A DNA stretch of 23,585 nucleotides, taken from positions 1 through 23,585 of the forward strand of contig SUVZ01000011.1 in NCBI GenBank assembly GCA_015061765.1, in the 5' to 3' direction. Both the position numbers and the translations under genes were made by a program. The notes beneath the pieces were generated by a model. That model saw only the letters and a program-made list of their open reading frames with translations. It had not been told where the DNA came from and did not search any database. Source of the DNA: Lentisphaerota bacterium. Lineage in GTDB: Bacteria; Verrucomicrobiota; Kiritimatiellia; RFP12; UBA1067. Within the stretch, counting starts at the first letter, position 1, and each line of letters starts with the position of its first letter. Below are positions 14,250 to 22,024 of the stretch, piece by piece.

Positions 14250-16064
14250 TTACCGCCAACACCCAGACAACCGAACAAGACACCGTTCAACACGCATGAA
14301 GTCGATATCGGGGGCTTTCCCGTAGGCGTTGGTGATACGGACCGAATGGATGCCCTGCTCCAATTCGACATCGAGATGCGTGTCGCCAAAGCCGGACATG
14401 CCCTTCCCTATCCAGACCATCGATTTCGCTCCGCCGTCAATCTGCACATAGAACTTGCGCGGTTCCGGAGTGAAGCAGCGGAACGTCAGTCTGTATTTGC
14501 CGGACTCCGACACATTGACGGACTTCCATATCAGGTCGTTGCTTTCCCTTGCGCCCAGATTCACGACCGCGACGCCGCCGGATGCACCTTCCGCAGGCGC
14601 ATAGTAGGCTCGCCCCTGCACAACGCAACTGTTCGTTGATCCGTAGGAGCTGTCGTCGATTTCGCTGTAGTCGGTGAGATACGCGGTCTCGGCCTCGTAC
14701 AGCGACCTGTCAATGCGCCGCTCAGCATCGAACCTGAAGAACTTAGCGGCGTGCGGACGCACCCTCACGGACACCTCGTTCTCGAACTCTCCGACATCCG
14801 CTCTCTCCATGAGATCGAATGCCGCGATTTTCCCTCCAAGGTCAATGTCCGACGCCTTGACGGCAAACTCATGTTCAGTCTCGCCTGCGTTGTAGAGCGC
14901 AACATAGCGGGACTTGCCGAACAGCGTATCAGCATCCTTTACGAGCACATACGCCTCCCCATCCCTTGATGCGACATAAGCCTGAAGACCAAGCGGATCC
15001 TGGTTCATGTGCAGAAGGAAGGGATTGGTGACGAGTTTCATCGTCGAAGGCGGAATTATCCGGACATCATTTCCGAGGACAAGCGGAGACGACATTATGC
15101 ACCACATGCCGAAATGCGCGGCCTCCTCATCGAGCGTCATGCCGACATCACCGCTGGACCCGAACGCCGACTTTACGGCCCCCTTGATCTGCGCGACCTC
15201 AAGCATGTCTAGATCGTTGAAGTGACCGGGACTTGCGTATGCGCTCAGATAGAGATTTTCCGCGATGATGCCGCTGACCGACTTCCAGCTTGCGCGAATG
15301 TCACGCGTCGTGCGCCATGAACCGGCCAGCTCCGCCGCCCATGTACCGGGGAACGCCCAACGGCAGATGTTCAACCGGACATCCTTCCGTCCGGTCGCCT
15401 TGATTGCGTTGGCGATCTCGGTATAGCGGGCCCTCTCCTCCAGGTGGAGACGCCGTCCGCCGCAGTAGTCAACCTTGAAGAAGTCGAATCCAAGTTCATT
15501 GAAGTGCAGCTGGCAGTCGGCGGCATCGTGCCCATAGAGTCCGGAGCCAATGCCGGACTTGTCGCCGCCGTAGCTTGCGCACGTATTTGCGCCCGCGTCA
15601 GAATACGTCCCTGCCTTCATGCCGAGCGCATGTATGCCGTCAACGGTGCCCTTCATGCCGTTAGGGAAACGCCTCGGATTAAAGCGGAGCCTGCCGTCAG
15701 GCCCGTGACCGTCAAAAAATCCGTCGTCGATGTTGACGTACACATAGCCGGCGGCCTTCAGTCCGTTCGTCGCCATGGTCTTCGCAACACCGACGATTAT
15801 CTCTTCGGATATGTGCTCCGCGAACGTATTCCAGCTGGACCATCCCATGAGAGGCGTCTTCGGATTCGCCGCCTCCACTGGCCTGGCGAACCCGAGAAGC
15901 ATCTCGGCCCTGACCTTCATCTCCTCCTTGCGTTCCGGAGCGATGCGGCTCATGTTCACGAACGCATCCCGCCCATCCTCGGAAATGCGGATGCGCTTGT
16001 CACATTTCGGACATTCCACGAAGTTGACTGCGGCAAAAAACGCAGCAAAGAGCGAATGCGTCAT
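14250..16064 (-). CDS. GH27 alpha-galactosidase with C-terminal carbohydrate-binding module
   Basis: 604 residues; the ATG at 16064 is eight bases from AGAAGGA (an ATG at 16070 is too close). A short hydrophobic leader (MTHSLFAAFFAAVNF) suggests export, followed by an odd CPKC motif. The GH27 barrel starts at TPLMGWSSWNTF (70-81), with NIDDGFFDG (111-119). The nucleophile is D199 in FDFFKVDYCGG and the acid/base is D255 in WRTTRDI; GHFNDLDML and WCIMSSPLVLGNDVR are also family hallmarks. A beta-sandwich cap follows. The last ~140 residues (YEAETAYLT...; ...VDFMRV-like end) resemble CBM35/CBM6 modules. It would release terminal alpha-galactose from glycans. It lies 42 nt downstream of the GDPD gene, probably in one operon. 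Confidence 0.92.
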   Translation of the reverse strand: MTHSLFAAFFAAVNFVECPKCDKRIRISEDGRDAFVNMSRIAPERKEEMKVRAEMLLGFARPVEAANPKTPLMGWSSWNTFAEHISEEIIVGVAKTMATNGLKAAGYVYVNIDDGFFDGHGPDGRLRFNPRRFPNGMKGTVDGIHALGMKAGTYSDAGANTCASYGGDKSGIGSGLYGHDAADCQLHFNELGFDFFKVDYCGGRRLHLEERARYTEIANAIKATGRKDVRLNICRWAFPGTWAAELAGSWRTTRDIRASWKSVSGIIAENLYLSAYASPGHFNDLDMLEVAQIKGAVKSAFGSSGDVGMTLDEEAAHFGMWCIMSSPLVLGNDVRIIPPSTMKLVTNPFLLHMNQDPLGLQAYVASRDGEAYVLVKDADTLFGKSRYVALYNAGETEHEFAVKASDIDLGGKIAAFDLMERADVGEFENEVSVRVRPHAAKFFRFDAERRIDRSLYEAETAYLTDYSEIDDSSYGSTNSCVVQGRAYYAPAEGASGGVAVVNLGARESNDLIWKSVNVSESGKYRLTFRCFTPEPRKFYVQIDGGAKSMVWIGKGMSGFGDTHLDVELEQGIHSVRITNAYGKAPDIDFMRVERCLVRLSGCWR

Positions 16065-16106
16065 GAACATGTTCCTTCTGACTGTAATTCAGTGAATCAA
16101 GGACTT

Positions 16107-16946
16107 TCACTTGCCCTTATGCTCGTCGAGCATCTTCTTGGCGCAGTTTGTCGTGACCGTCTCCGCACCACGGGCGAACGCAAGCTTGGCAAGTTTGAGA
16201 TTGTCGACAGTCCAGACATGGAAACTGAATCCGGCATCACGCACCTTCTTGATGAAGTCGGCGGTAATCGTCTCAGGATTGAATCGAATATCAACGCCGT
16301 CAACTCCGAGCTTCTTGAGCATGGCTACGATCTCCTCGGCCGTATAGACATGACTCTTATCGGCCTTGTCATTCCCGCTCGTGAGCCAATACACGCGGTA
16401 TTCGGGCATTTGACGCTTGAGCTCTGCGCAGACATCGGCGCCAAAGGAGATGAAAAGCACATTCTTCGGCGTGGCGTTGCCCTGCTTGGCGAACACCTCC
16501 TTTATGTACGGCACCCATGAGGGATTGTTGTCCTTTACCTCGACATAGATGTAGCGTCCGTCGCGCGCAAGCTTCAGCACGTCCTCGAGGAGTACGGGAG
16601 TGGTGGGATCATACTTGGAACCTTTCCATTTTCCCCAACCTCCGACATTCACCTTTGATATGACATCCGACCAACTGGCCTCCGTGCACTTTTCCGTGTG
16701 TTTGCCACCGGTGGTGCGCTTGAGACTGCTGTCGTGAAAAGTGAAAAGCTTCTCGTCCGCCGAGAGATAGATGTCGCACTCGAAGCCAAAGCCCCTGTCG
16801 ACGGCCATCTTGAACGCCGGCATGGTGTTCTCGGGCGCATCATGGGACTCACCGCGATGCGAGATGAGCGTATCATACGCAGGCTCTGCGCAGAAGGCCG
16901 AACCGGTCATGACTGCAGCGGCAACGGCAAGCATAATGTTCTTCAT
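16107..16946 (-). CDS. Secreted glycerophosphodiester phosphodiesterase
   Basis: 279 residues; AAAGGA precedes the ATG. A clean signal peptide ends AGSAFCA-like (MKNIMLAVAAAVMTGSAFCA). The GDPD barrel shows LISHRGESHDAPENT (H30, R31, E39), FECDIYLS (E56, D58) and FTFHDSSLKRTTG (H71, D72), the metal and catalytic residues of the family. YIYVEVKDN, GVDIRFN and FHVWTVDN follow in the expected order. It hydrolyses glycerophosphodiesters to glycerol-3-phosphate and an alcohol, probably in the periplasm. It is most likely the first gene of the unit with GH27. Only a weak promoter is visible in the 63-bp gap upstream. Confidence 0.92.
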   Translation of the reverse strand: MKNIMLAVAAAVMTGSAFCAEPAYDTLISHRGESHDAPENTMPAFKMAVDRGFGFECDIYLSADEKLFTFHDSSLKRTTGGKHTEKCTEASWSDVISKVNVGGWGKWKGSKYDPTTPVLLEDVLKLARDGRYIYVEVKDNNPSWVPYIKEVFAKQGNATPKNVLFISFGADVCAELKRQMPEYRVYWLTSGNDKADKSHVYTAEEIVAMLKKLGVDGVDIRFNPETITADFIKKVRDAGFSFHVWTVDNLKLAKLAFARGAETVTTNCAKKMLDEHKGK

Positions 16947-17009
16947 TTTTATTCCTTTCTTCGGTTAAATAGACTTGTTTCTTTCATTCCAACGCAAAAC
17001 TGCAGTGCG

Positions 17010-17804
17010 TCAGGAGCGCTGACGCAACATCTCATACATCGCGATGCCTGCGGCAACGCCCGCATTCAGCGATTCGAAACCCCCTGGCATCGGAAGCTCG
17101 GCGATGAAATCGCACGTCTCGCGCACGAGACGCGATATGCCGTTTCCCTCCGCACCGACAACCAGTCCGGCACGGCCCTTGTAGTCTATCTTCGTGTAAC
17201 AGCGCGCGTCCTCACCCCAATCAAGGCCCGTGAACCACATATTGAGTTTCTGCAGTTCCTTCATCGCACGCGGCAGGTTCACGACCTTGGCGACCTTGAG
17301 ATGCTCGGCGGCTCCGGCTGACGCCCGCACGGCCGCAGGCGTTACGCCAGCACCCCTATCCTCGGGGATGATGACGCCGGTAAATCCGGCGGCGCACGCG
17401 GTACGCAGGATGGATCCGACATTCTGAGGATCTTCAAGATGGTCAAGCACGAGAACGGTCGCATTCTCGTCCGCCTCAACGTCTTCAACGATCTCCTGGA
17501 AATCGACGTACGGATAACCGGTCGTCTTTATTGCGACACCCTGGTGGTGCCCACCCTTTACGAGCCTGTCTAGCTTGTCGCGATCCGCGACGCGGATCAT
17601 TATGTTGCGCTTCTGGGCGGTGAGACGCAACGACGCAATCTCGTCGCTCTCGTCTTTTGATCCGGGCGGCAGAATGATCTCAGTGAATGTGCGGCGGCCG
17701 GCACGCAGGGCCTCGATCACGGGATTGCGGCCATAAAGCCACTCCCCTCCCGTGACAAGTTCCCTTGGCCCCCTGTGATGTCTTGTATTCCGATAATCTC
17801 CCAT
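17010..17804 (-). CDS. rlmB: 23S rRNA 2'-O-ribose methyltransferase, TrmH/RlmB (SPOUT) family
   Basis: 264 residues. The N-terminal substrate-binding domain has WLYGRNPVIEALRAG (24-38). The SPOUT domain has VLVLDHLEDPQNVGSILRTA, the knot motifs GLVVGAEGNGISRL, and PMPGGFESLNAGVAAGIAMYE, all characteristic of RlmB. It methylates a ribose in the peptidyl-transferase region of 23S rRNA (G2251 in E. coli) using SAM. An N-terminal extension of about 20 residues precedes the domain. The gene is intact and lies between unrelated glycan genes, with a leaderless promoter of its own. A closely related TrmH-family member is the alternative. Confidence 0.88.
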   Translation of the reverse strand: MGDYRNTRHHRGPRELVTGGEWLYGRNPVIEALRAGRRTFTEIILPPGSKDESDEIASLRLTAQKRNIMIRVADRDKLDRLVKGGHHQGVAIKTTGYPYVDFQEIVEDVEADENATVLVLDHLEDPQNVGSILRTACAAGFTGVIIPEDRGAGVTPAAVRASAGAAEHLKVAKVVNLPRAMKELQKLNMWFTGLDWGEDARCYTKIDYKGRAGLVVGAEGNGISRLVRETCDFIAELPMPGGFESLNAGVAAGIAMYEMLRQRS

Positions 17805-17811
17805 GCGCCAT

Positions 17812-17820
17812 ATTATATCA
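17812..17820 (-). promoter_or_regulatory. Extended -10 of rlmB, leaderless arrangement
   Basis: The minus strand reads TGTGATATAATATGGCGC then ATG. The hexamer ends 7 nt before the start codon, leaving no room for a leader. It starts 16 bp after the stop of the GH106-like gene. The 11-bp core is identical to that of lpxK. Confidence 0.7.
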
Positions 17821-17836
17821 CATCGGAGGTCAGATC

Positions 17837-20245
17837 CTATCTGAGTCGCACCGGCCCCATCAGTCCGCTTTCGTGGTTTTCCCGGTCCCAGACGCGCTGC
17901 CTGGGATCATAGGTGGAGTTTGGCGGGTACTTTGCCGCCGCCTTCGCGCGCTTCACAGGATCAGACACTGCGTTTGCAAGCATATTGGCCACCGTCACCT
18001 CAAGTACGTTCTCTCCCGCCATGGTCTCAATCTCCCAACAGAAAGGTCCGAAGAACTTCGCAGGAAGCTCCTTGCCGTTCAGTCTCACGGAACACGTCCA
18101 GCCGACCTTGCCGAGATCAAGCATCACCTTTTCCGCCTTCTCGCACCTAAACCTGCAGGAATAAAGCGCCTTGCCGCTGAAATGGTCGCCGAAAAGCGTA
18201 CGCCAATCCCCGATTGCCGTCGGCACCGCGGCAGCATTGATCCTTGAAATGACGAAATCATCATCTCCAAGCGAGTGGGATACAAGCGGACGCACAGTCC
18301 ACCCCTCCTTCAGTTCCCGGACATCCCCATCATAATTTGGCGTTGCAGGCTTATCGGCCTTTGCCCCCACAATGAATATCGCACTTCCATATCCAGGAAA
18401 CTGCCATCCGAAACCTTCCTTCCCGCGATTGACCGAAATGAAATCGCCGCTTTCAGGATCGGCACGCACAACATCACCTTTTTCATCGAAATCAATATTG
18501 ACGTAAGCCTGATGTCTGGTTTCATTGACGATGAAATAGAGCGTTTCACTGCCGTTAACGCGTTTAGCCGCGCGGAACCACGGTGCGCATCGACCGCCGA
18601 TCCGGCAGACGGGCTTCGCCTCTGCAATCGTATCTGTCGTGAGAACCTTGCCACCCTTGCTTCTGAACTCCTCCAGTTTCGCCCTGGCATCGTCTCGCAT
18701 CCATTTTGACGTGGGCAGCACGAATGTCGAATAGGACATCGCCCCCACATGAAGCCTTCCATCCTTGACTTCTGCCGCCGCAAGCGAATCGTCGTCGACA
18801 AACTCGTATTCGCAGTTCATCTTGTCAAGAGTGTCCGCAACGGCATAGTGCATTGCTCCGGCGCTTTCCGTTTCGGAGCCGCCGGCCCAGAACGCACGGC
18901 TGTCGAAATAAACCGCAATATCGACTGCCGGTCTGCCGTCCGCAAGAATCTGCCCGGTGCGGGCCATGTATTCGAAATACGGCTTCTCCATGTCCCACCA
19001 AGGCGCGACAGGCCCAGAGTGCGGCTCGAAAAGCAGCATCCACTGTCCGGCGTTGGAGACGTTGTAGTACCCGAACACAAACATGTTGATGCCGCGGACG
19101 AGCTGGTAGTCGACAAGCCACTTCATCTGATCCGGCGTGAACGAATTGCCGTAGATGCCGAACGATTCCGTCATCGAAAGCATATGCCCCTGCTGATGCG
19201 CCACTGACGATGCGTACCGGGGGAATGGAAGCCGCGAGCCCGGCGTGTTTGGCGTTTCGGGGAACAGCTGCCGCCAGATCACGTCTACGCCGGGGACGTC
19301 CATTGCGCGCAGCGAGCGCAGCAGCGCTCCATATCCATAACGGGACGCCCATTCGGGAATGTCTTCGCCGTTTAGATGACCACTGGACTTGAGACCGTTT
19401 GCGTTGTCCCAATCCTTGATCGGTTTCATGAAGCGTTCCACAAAAAGATCAGCCATCACATCGAAGTAGTCGATACGCTGCCTTACTATCTCCGGATCGA
19501 AAGTGTGCTTGCGGTCGAGGATGGCCTTGGCGAAAGGGCGGATGTCATAGCCTTTCTTCCGCTTGAACACCTCCTCGAAATCAGCGGTCCAGCCGAGATT
19601 CGCCCCGTAATGGTCCTGCGGCATGGCAGGCTCGTCCATGAACGTATACTTTATGGCCCCGCCGAAGTGATGGCCGATATACCTCTTGTATGATTGATGG
19701 GTGCGACGTATGAACTCTTCTGTCGTCCCTTTCTCTATGATCGAGGGGTAGTTCCCGCTTCCGGGACCGTATGGCCTGGCACGGAGGGCTAACGGCTCCC
19801 GCCCGTTCCCGTAGCCGAAAAACCTCTTCTGGAACCTTCCCTCCCTGTCTGCCGCGGCGATCTGCCCGCACGCGCCGCCGGACGGCCAGCCACCTTCATC
19901 GTAGAGCCACACGTTCATGCCGAGCGAGGCGGCATGGTCAACGACGTTGGAGAACACACGAAAATACCCTTCCGTGAGATAGTCGGGCGACATGGAACTG
20001 TCAAACACTCCATTTGGGCGGAAGTCCAGCGGAAACGGATGGATGCAGATGCTCCGCATGCCGTGCGCCAGCATATCGTCAAGTTGGGCATTGAGCTTTT
20101 CCGGTTCAAGTTTCGAGTTCCACATCCAGAAATATGCTGGAGAATGAATATTTTCGGGATTGCGGAACTTCTCCTTGCTGAACCCACCGAATGCGGTTCC
20201 AGCCACCGTCACAGACATGACGGCTGCAAACATTTTGAAATTCAT
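17837..20245 (-). CDS. Secreted GH106-like glycoside hydrolase (putative alpha-L-rhamnosidase)
   Basis: 802 residues with a signal peptide (1 to about 20). The N-terminal barrel opens with PAYFWMWNSKLEPEKLNAQL (36-55) and carries NVWLYDEGGWPSGGACGQ (111-128), a GH106 hallmark. YTFMDEPAMP (200-209) offers a likely catalytic Glu, followed by GHLNGEDIPEW, MTESFGIYGN and VRGINMFVFGYYN. The region after about 450 has a domain with DIAVYFDSRAFW and VLPTSKWM. The last ~150 residues form a galactose-binding-like beta-sandwich ending MGPVRLR. GH106 members remove alpha-L-rhamnose from plant or other glycans; specificity here is inferred. It starts 3 nt after the preceding gene's stop, so they are surely coupled; the ribosome-binding sequence is weak. 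Confidence 0.78.
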   Translation of the reverse strand: MNFKMFAAVMSVTVAGTAFGGFSKEKFRNPENIHSPAYFWMWNSKLEPEKLNAQLDDMLAHGMRSICIHPFPLDFRPNGVFDSSMSPDYLTEGYFRVFSNVVDHAASLGMNVWLYDEGGWPSGGACGQIAAADREGRFQKRFFGYGNGREPLALRARPYGPGSGNYPSIIEKGTTEEFIRRTHQSYKRYIGHHFGGAIKYTFMDEPAMPQDHYGANLGWTADFEEVFKRKKGYDIRPFAKAILDRKHTFDPEIVRQRIDYFDVMADLFVERFMKPIKDWDNANGLKSSGHLNGEDIPEWASRYGYGALLRSLRAMDVPGVDVIWRQLFPETPNTPGSRLPFPRYASSVAHQQGHMLSMTESFGIYGNSFTPDQMKWLVDYQLVRGINMFVFGYYNVSNAGQWMLLFEPHSGPVAPWWDMEKPYFEYMARTGQILADGRPAVDIAVYFDSRAFWAGGSETESAGAMHYAVADTLDKMNCEYEFVDDDSLAAAEVKDGRLHVGAMSYSTFVLPTSKWMRDDARAKLEEFRSKGGKVLTTDTIAEAKPVCRIGGRCAPWFRAAKRVNGSETLYFIVNETRHQAYVNIDFDEKGDVVRADPESGDFISVNRGKEGFGWQFPGYGSAIFIVGAKADKPATPNYDGDVRELKEGWTVRPLVSHSLGDDDFVISRINAAAVPTAIGDWRTLFGDHFSGKALYSCRFRCEKAEKVMLDLGKVGWTCSVRLNGKELPAKFFGPFCWEIETMAGENVLEVTVANMLANAVSDPVKRAKAAAKYPPNSTYDPRQRVWDRENHESGLMGPVRLR

Positions 20246-20248
20246 CGA

Positions 20249-21994
20249 TCACATCCCATTCTGAAGAGTCGTTCCGGTGACAAGCTCGGTCGGGAGAGAG
20301 TATACCCCTATGTTGTCGTAATGCACTATTTCATTCAGCCCGAGCGACTGCACGCCAAGCGTGATGGTGAACCCGCTGGCGTTCTCGGGGACCTTGACGC
20401 AGCAGCGGATCGTGCGCCACCGGGTGGGGTCAGTCCCTTCAATCGTGAGAAGCATCTTCGGGCTCATCCATTTGCGCTTTGCCGTCCTGAAGTTCAGCGA
20501 AGGCCATGCGCCGTCCCCCTTCACGCGGGCGGTGACATAGTACCATGTGCCGGGGGCGGTGAGATTGTCGTTGTCGAACGTGAGGCATCCTCCGTTCACG
20601 CCCTTCACGAACATCGAGCAGCTGTCGCCGTCACCGCACGAGGTGTCCGTTCCGATCAGGCTCTTCTCCACACCCTTCCTCGGAGTGGGCTGCCATCTGC
20701 CGAACGGTCTCGGAACGCGTCCGTCCTTCAGTCCGGGTTCGCCCGGGATGCTGATGCTGCACGCGGGGTTGCTGATCATGTTCGTGAGAACCCCGTCGGC
20801 GATCGCCTTTTCGATCTTCGGCAGAAGGTTCTCCTTTGGATTCTTCAGGATGTGCAGGGCCTCGAACAGTCCGCCGGGAATCATCTCGTCCCAGCGGCCC
20901 TTCTTAGCTCCGCCGTGAAGGTTTCCCGGCTTCGCCACCTTCCAGTCGATCCAGCGTCCGCATTCGCCCCATAGCCACACATATTCGTCGGTGCCGCTCA
21001 GCGCCTGTTCGATGTTGCGCCTGAGATACTCAAGGCGTGATCCGTCGACGGGAGGGAAGTACCACGTCGCGTTTTCGCTGTTCACGTACATGTCCATGTA
21101 GATCCCGAATCCCGTTATCACCTGCGTGAGGTACTTTACGCGGTTCTCCGGCGCGATCAGCGGCAGATACCAGTTGCTGTTTCTCGTCTTTGCGGTGAGG
21201 AAGTCTCTCTTTGCGTAATCGTACTTGTAGGCGTTCTCCGTGCCTTCCTGGAAGCGCGCCTTGGGCGGCATTACGTCGAGAAGACCGTTCAGAAACGCGG
21301 GAAGTAGATCGCGCTTTGTACGCGCAAGCGCGGCCACATCGCGCTCAAGCTGTCCGAAGAACAGTTCGCTGAGACCGAAGTAGCTGAAGATCGTTATTTC
21401 GGGATAGGCCTCGAATATTGCCTTGCCGACCTGGCGTCCGCGGGCGCGCACATGGACGTTGAGCTCGTCGAACTGCGGATCCGTCTCGACGCGCCAGAAC
21501 TGCCGCTTTTTCGAGTAGTCCTCGATGTCCATCTGGATGCCGGGGAACCCGACCTTCTTCGCCAGACGCGCCACCGCCGCCACATTGTTTGCGACGACAG
21601 CCCATGCCTTTTCGTCGAGCCAGTCGAGGCGCCTGTCCTTCGGCGCCCTGAACGATTTGATGAAGCTGTGCTTCATGGAGCGGTGCTTCGCCATCTGCTT
21701 CATCGGCTCGACAAGGTCGGCAAGGTGAGCGTCGGTCCAGAGCGGTTCGTTCATGATCTCCGTGGCCGTGAAGTCGCGTCCGACGGCCGGATTCTTCTGG
21801 ATGTATATCACCACACCGTCGGCGGGCGTCTTGTCCAGATCTTCCGCGCTCGCAAGGTAATCCTCCGGGGTAAGGTAGCCGAACTCCCATCCGGCGAGAA
21901 TTATCTTTCTGTTCCCGCATCCGTGGGGCTCAAGCTCGAACGCGCCGACGGCGCACGTAATCGCCGCAACGGCGGCAAACAGCTTCATGTGCAT
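20249..21994 (-). CDS. Secreted putative barrel-type glycosidase with C-terminal binding domain
   Basis: 581 residues; AGAAAGGA lies six bases before the ATG. The signal peptide is MHMKLFAAVAAITCAVGA. The N-terminal ~400 residues look like a (beta/alpha)8 barrel: IILAGWEFGYLTPEDYL, VGFPGIQMDIEDYSKKRQF (acidic pair of possible catalytic importance), EITIFSYFGLSE and EYVWLWGECGRW. From about 430 a domain with GGCLTFDNDNLTAPGTWYYV and IVHYDNIGVYSL resembles CBM4/9-type beta-sandwiches. I do not recognise a defined GH family. Position directly upstream of the GH106-like gene suggests both act on the same glycan. Confidence 0.62.
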   Translation of the reverse strand: MHMKLFAAVAAITCAVGAFELEPHGCGNRKIILAGWEFGYLTPEDYLASAEDLDKTPADGVVIYIQKNPAVGRDFTATEIMNEPLWTDAHLADLVEPMKQMAKHRSMKHSFIKSFRAPKDRRLDWLDEKAWAVVANNVAAVARLAKKVGFPGIQMDIEDYSKKRQFWRVETDPQFDELNVHVRARGRQVGKAIFEAYPEITIFSYFGLSELFFGQLERDVAALARTKRDLLPAFLNGLLDVMPPKARFQEGTENAYKYDYAKRDFLTAKTRNSNWYLPLIAPENRVKYLTQVITGFGIYMDMYVNSENATWYFPPVDGSRLEYLRRNIEQALSGTDEYVWLWGECGRWIDWKVAKPGNLHGGAKKGRWDEMIPGGLFEALHILKNPKENLLPKIEKAIADGVLTNMISNPACSISIPGEPGLKDGRVPRPFGRWQPTPRKGVEKSLIGTDTSCGDGDSCSMFVKGVNGGCLTFDNDNLTAPGTWYYVTARVKGDGAWPSLNFRTAKRKWMSPKMLLTIEGTDPTRWRTIRCCVKVPENASGFTITLGVQSLGLNEIVHYDNIGVYSLPTELVTGTTLQNGM

Positions 21995-22024
21995 GTCATT
22001 TCCTTTCTTAAATCCGATACCTGA

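Noticed and set aside
15444..16520. A 358-codon plus-strand open frame spanning two genes
   Set aside because: It lies opposite GH27 and GDPD, whose motifs and signal peptides are unambiguous.
19934..20974. A 346-codon plus-strand open frame
   Set aside because: It lies antisense to the GH106-like and barrel hydrolase genes and shows no protein-family features.
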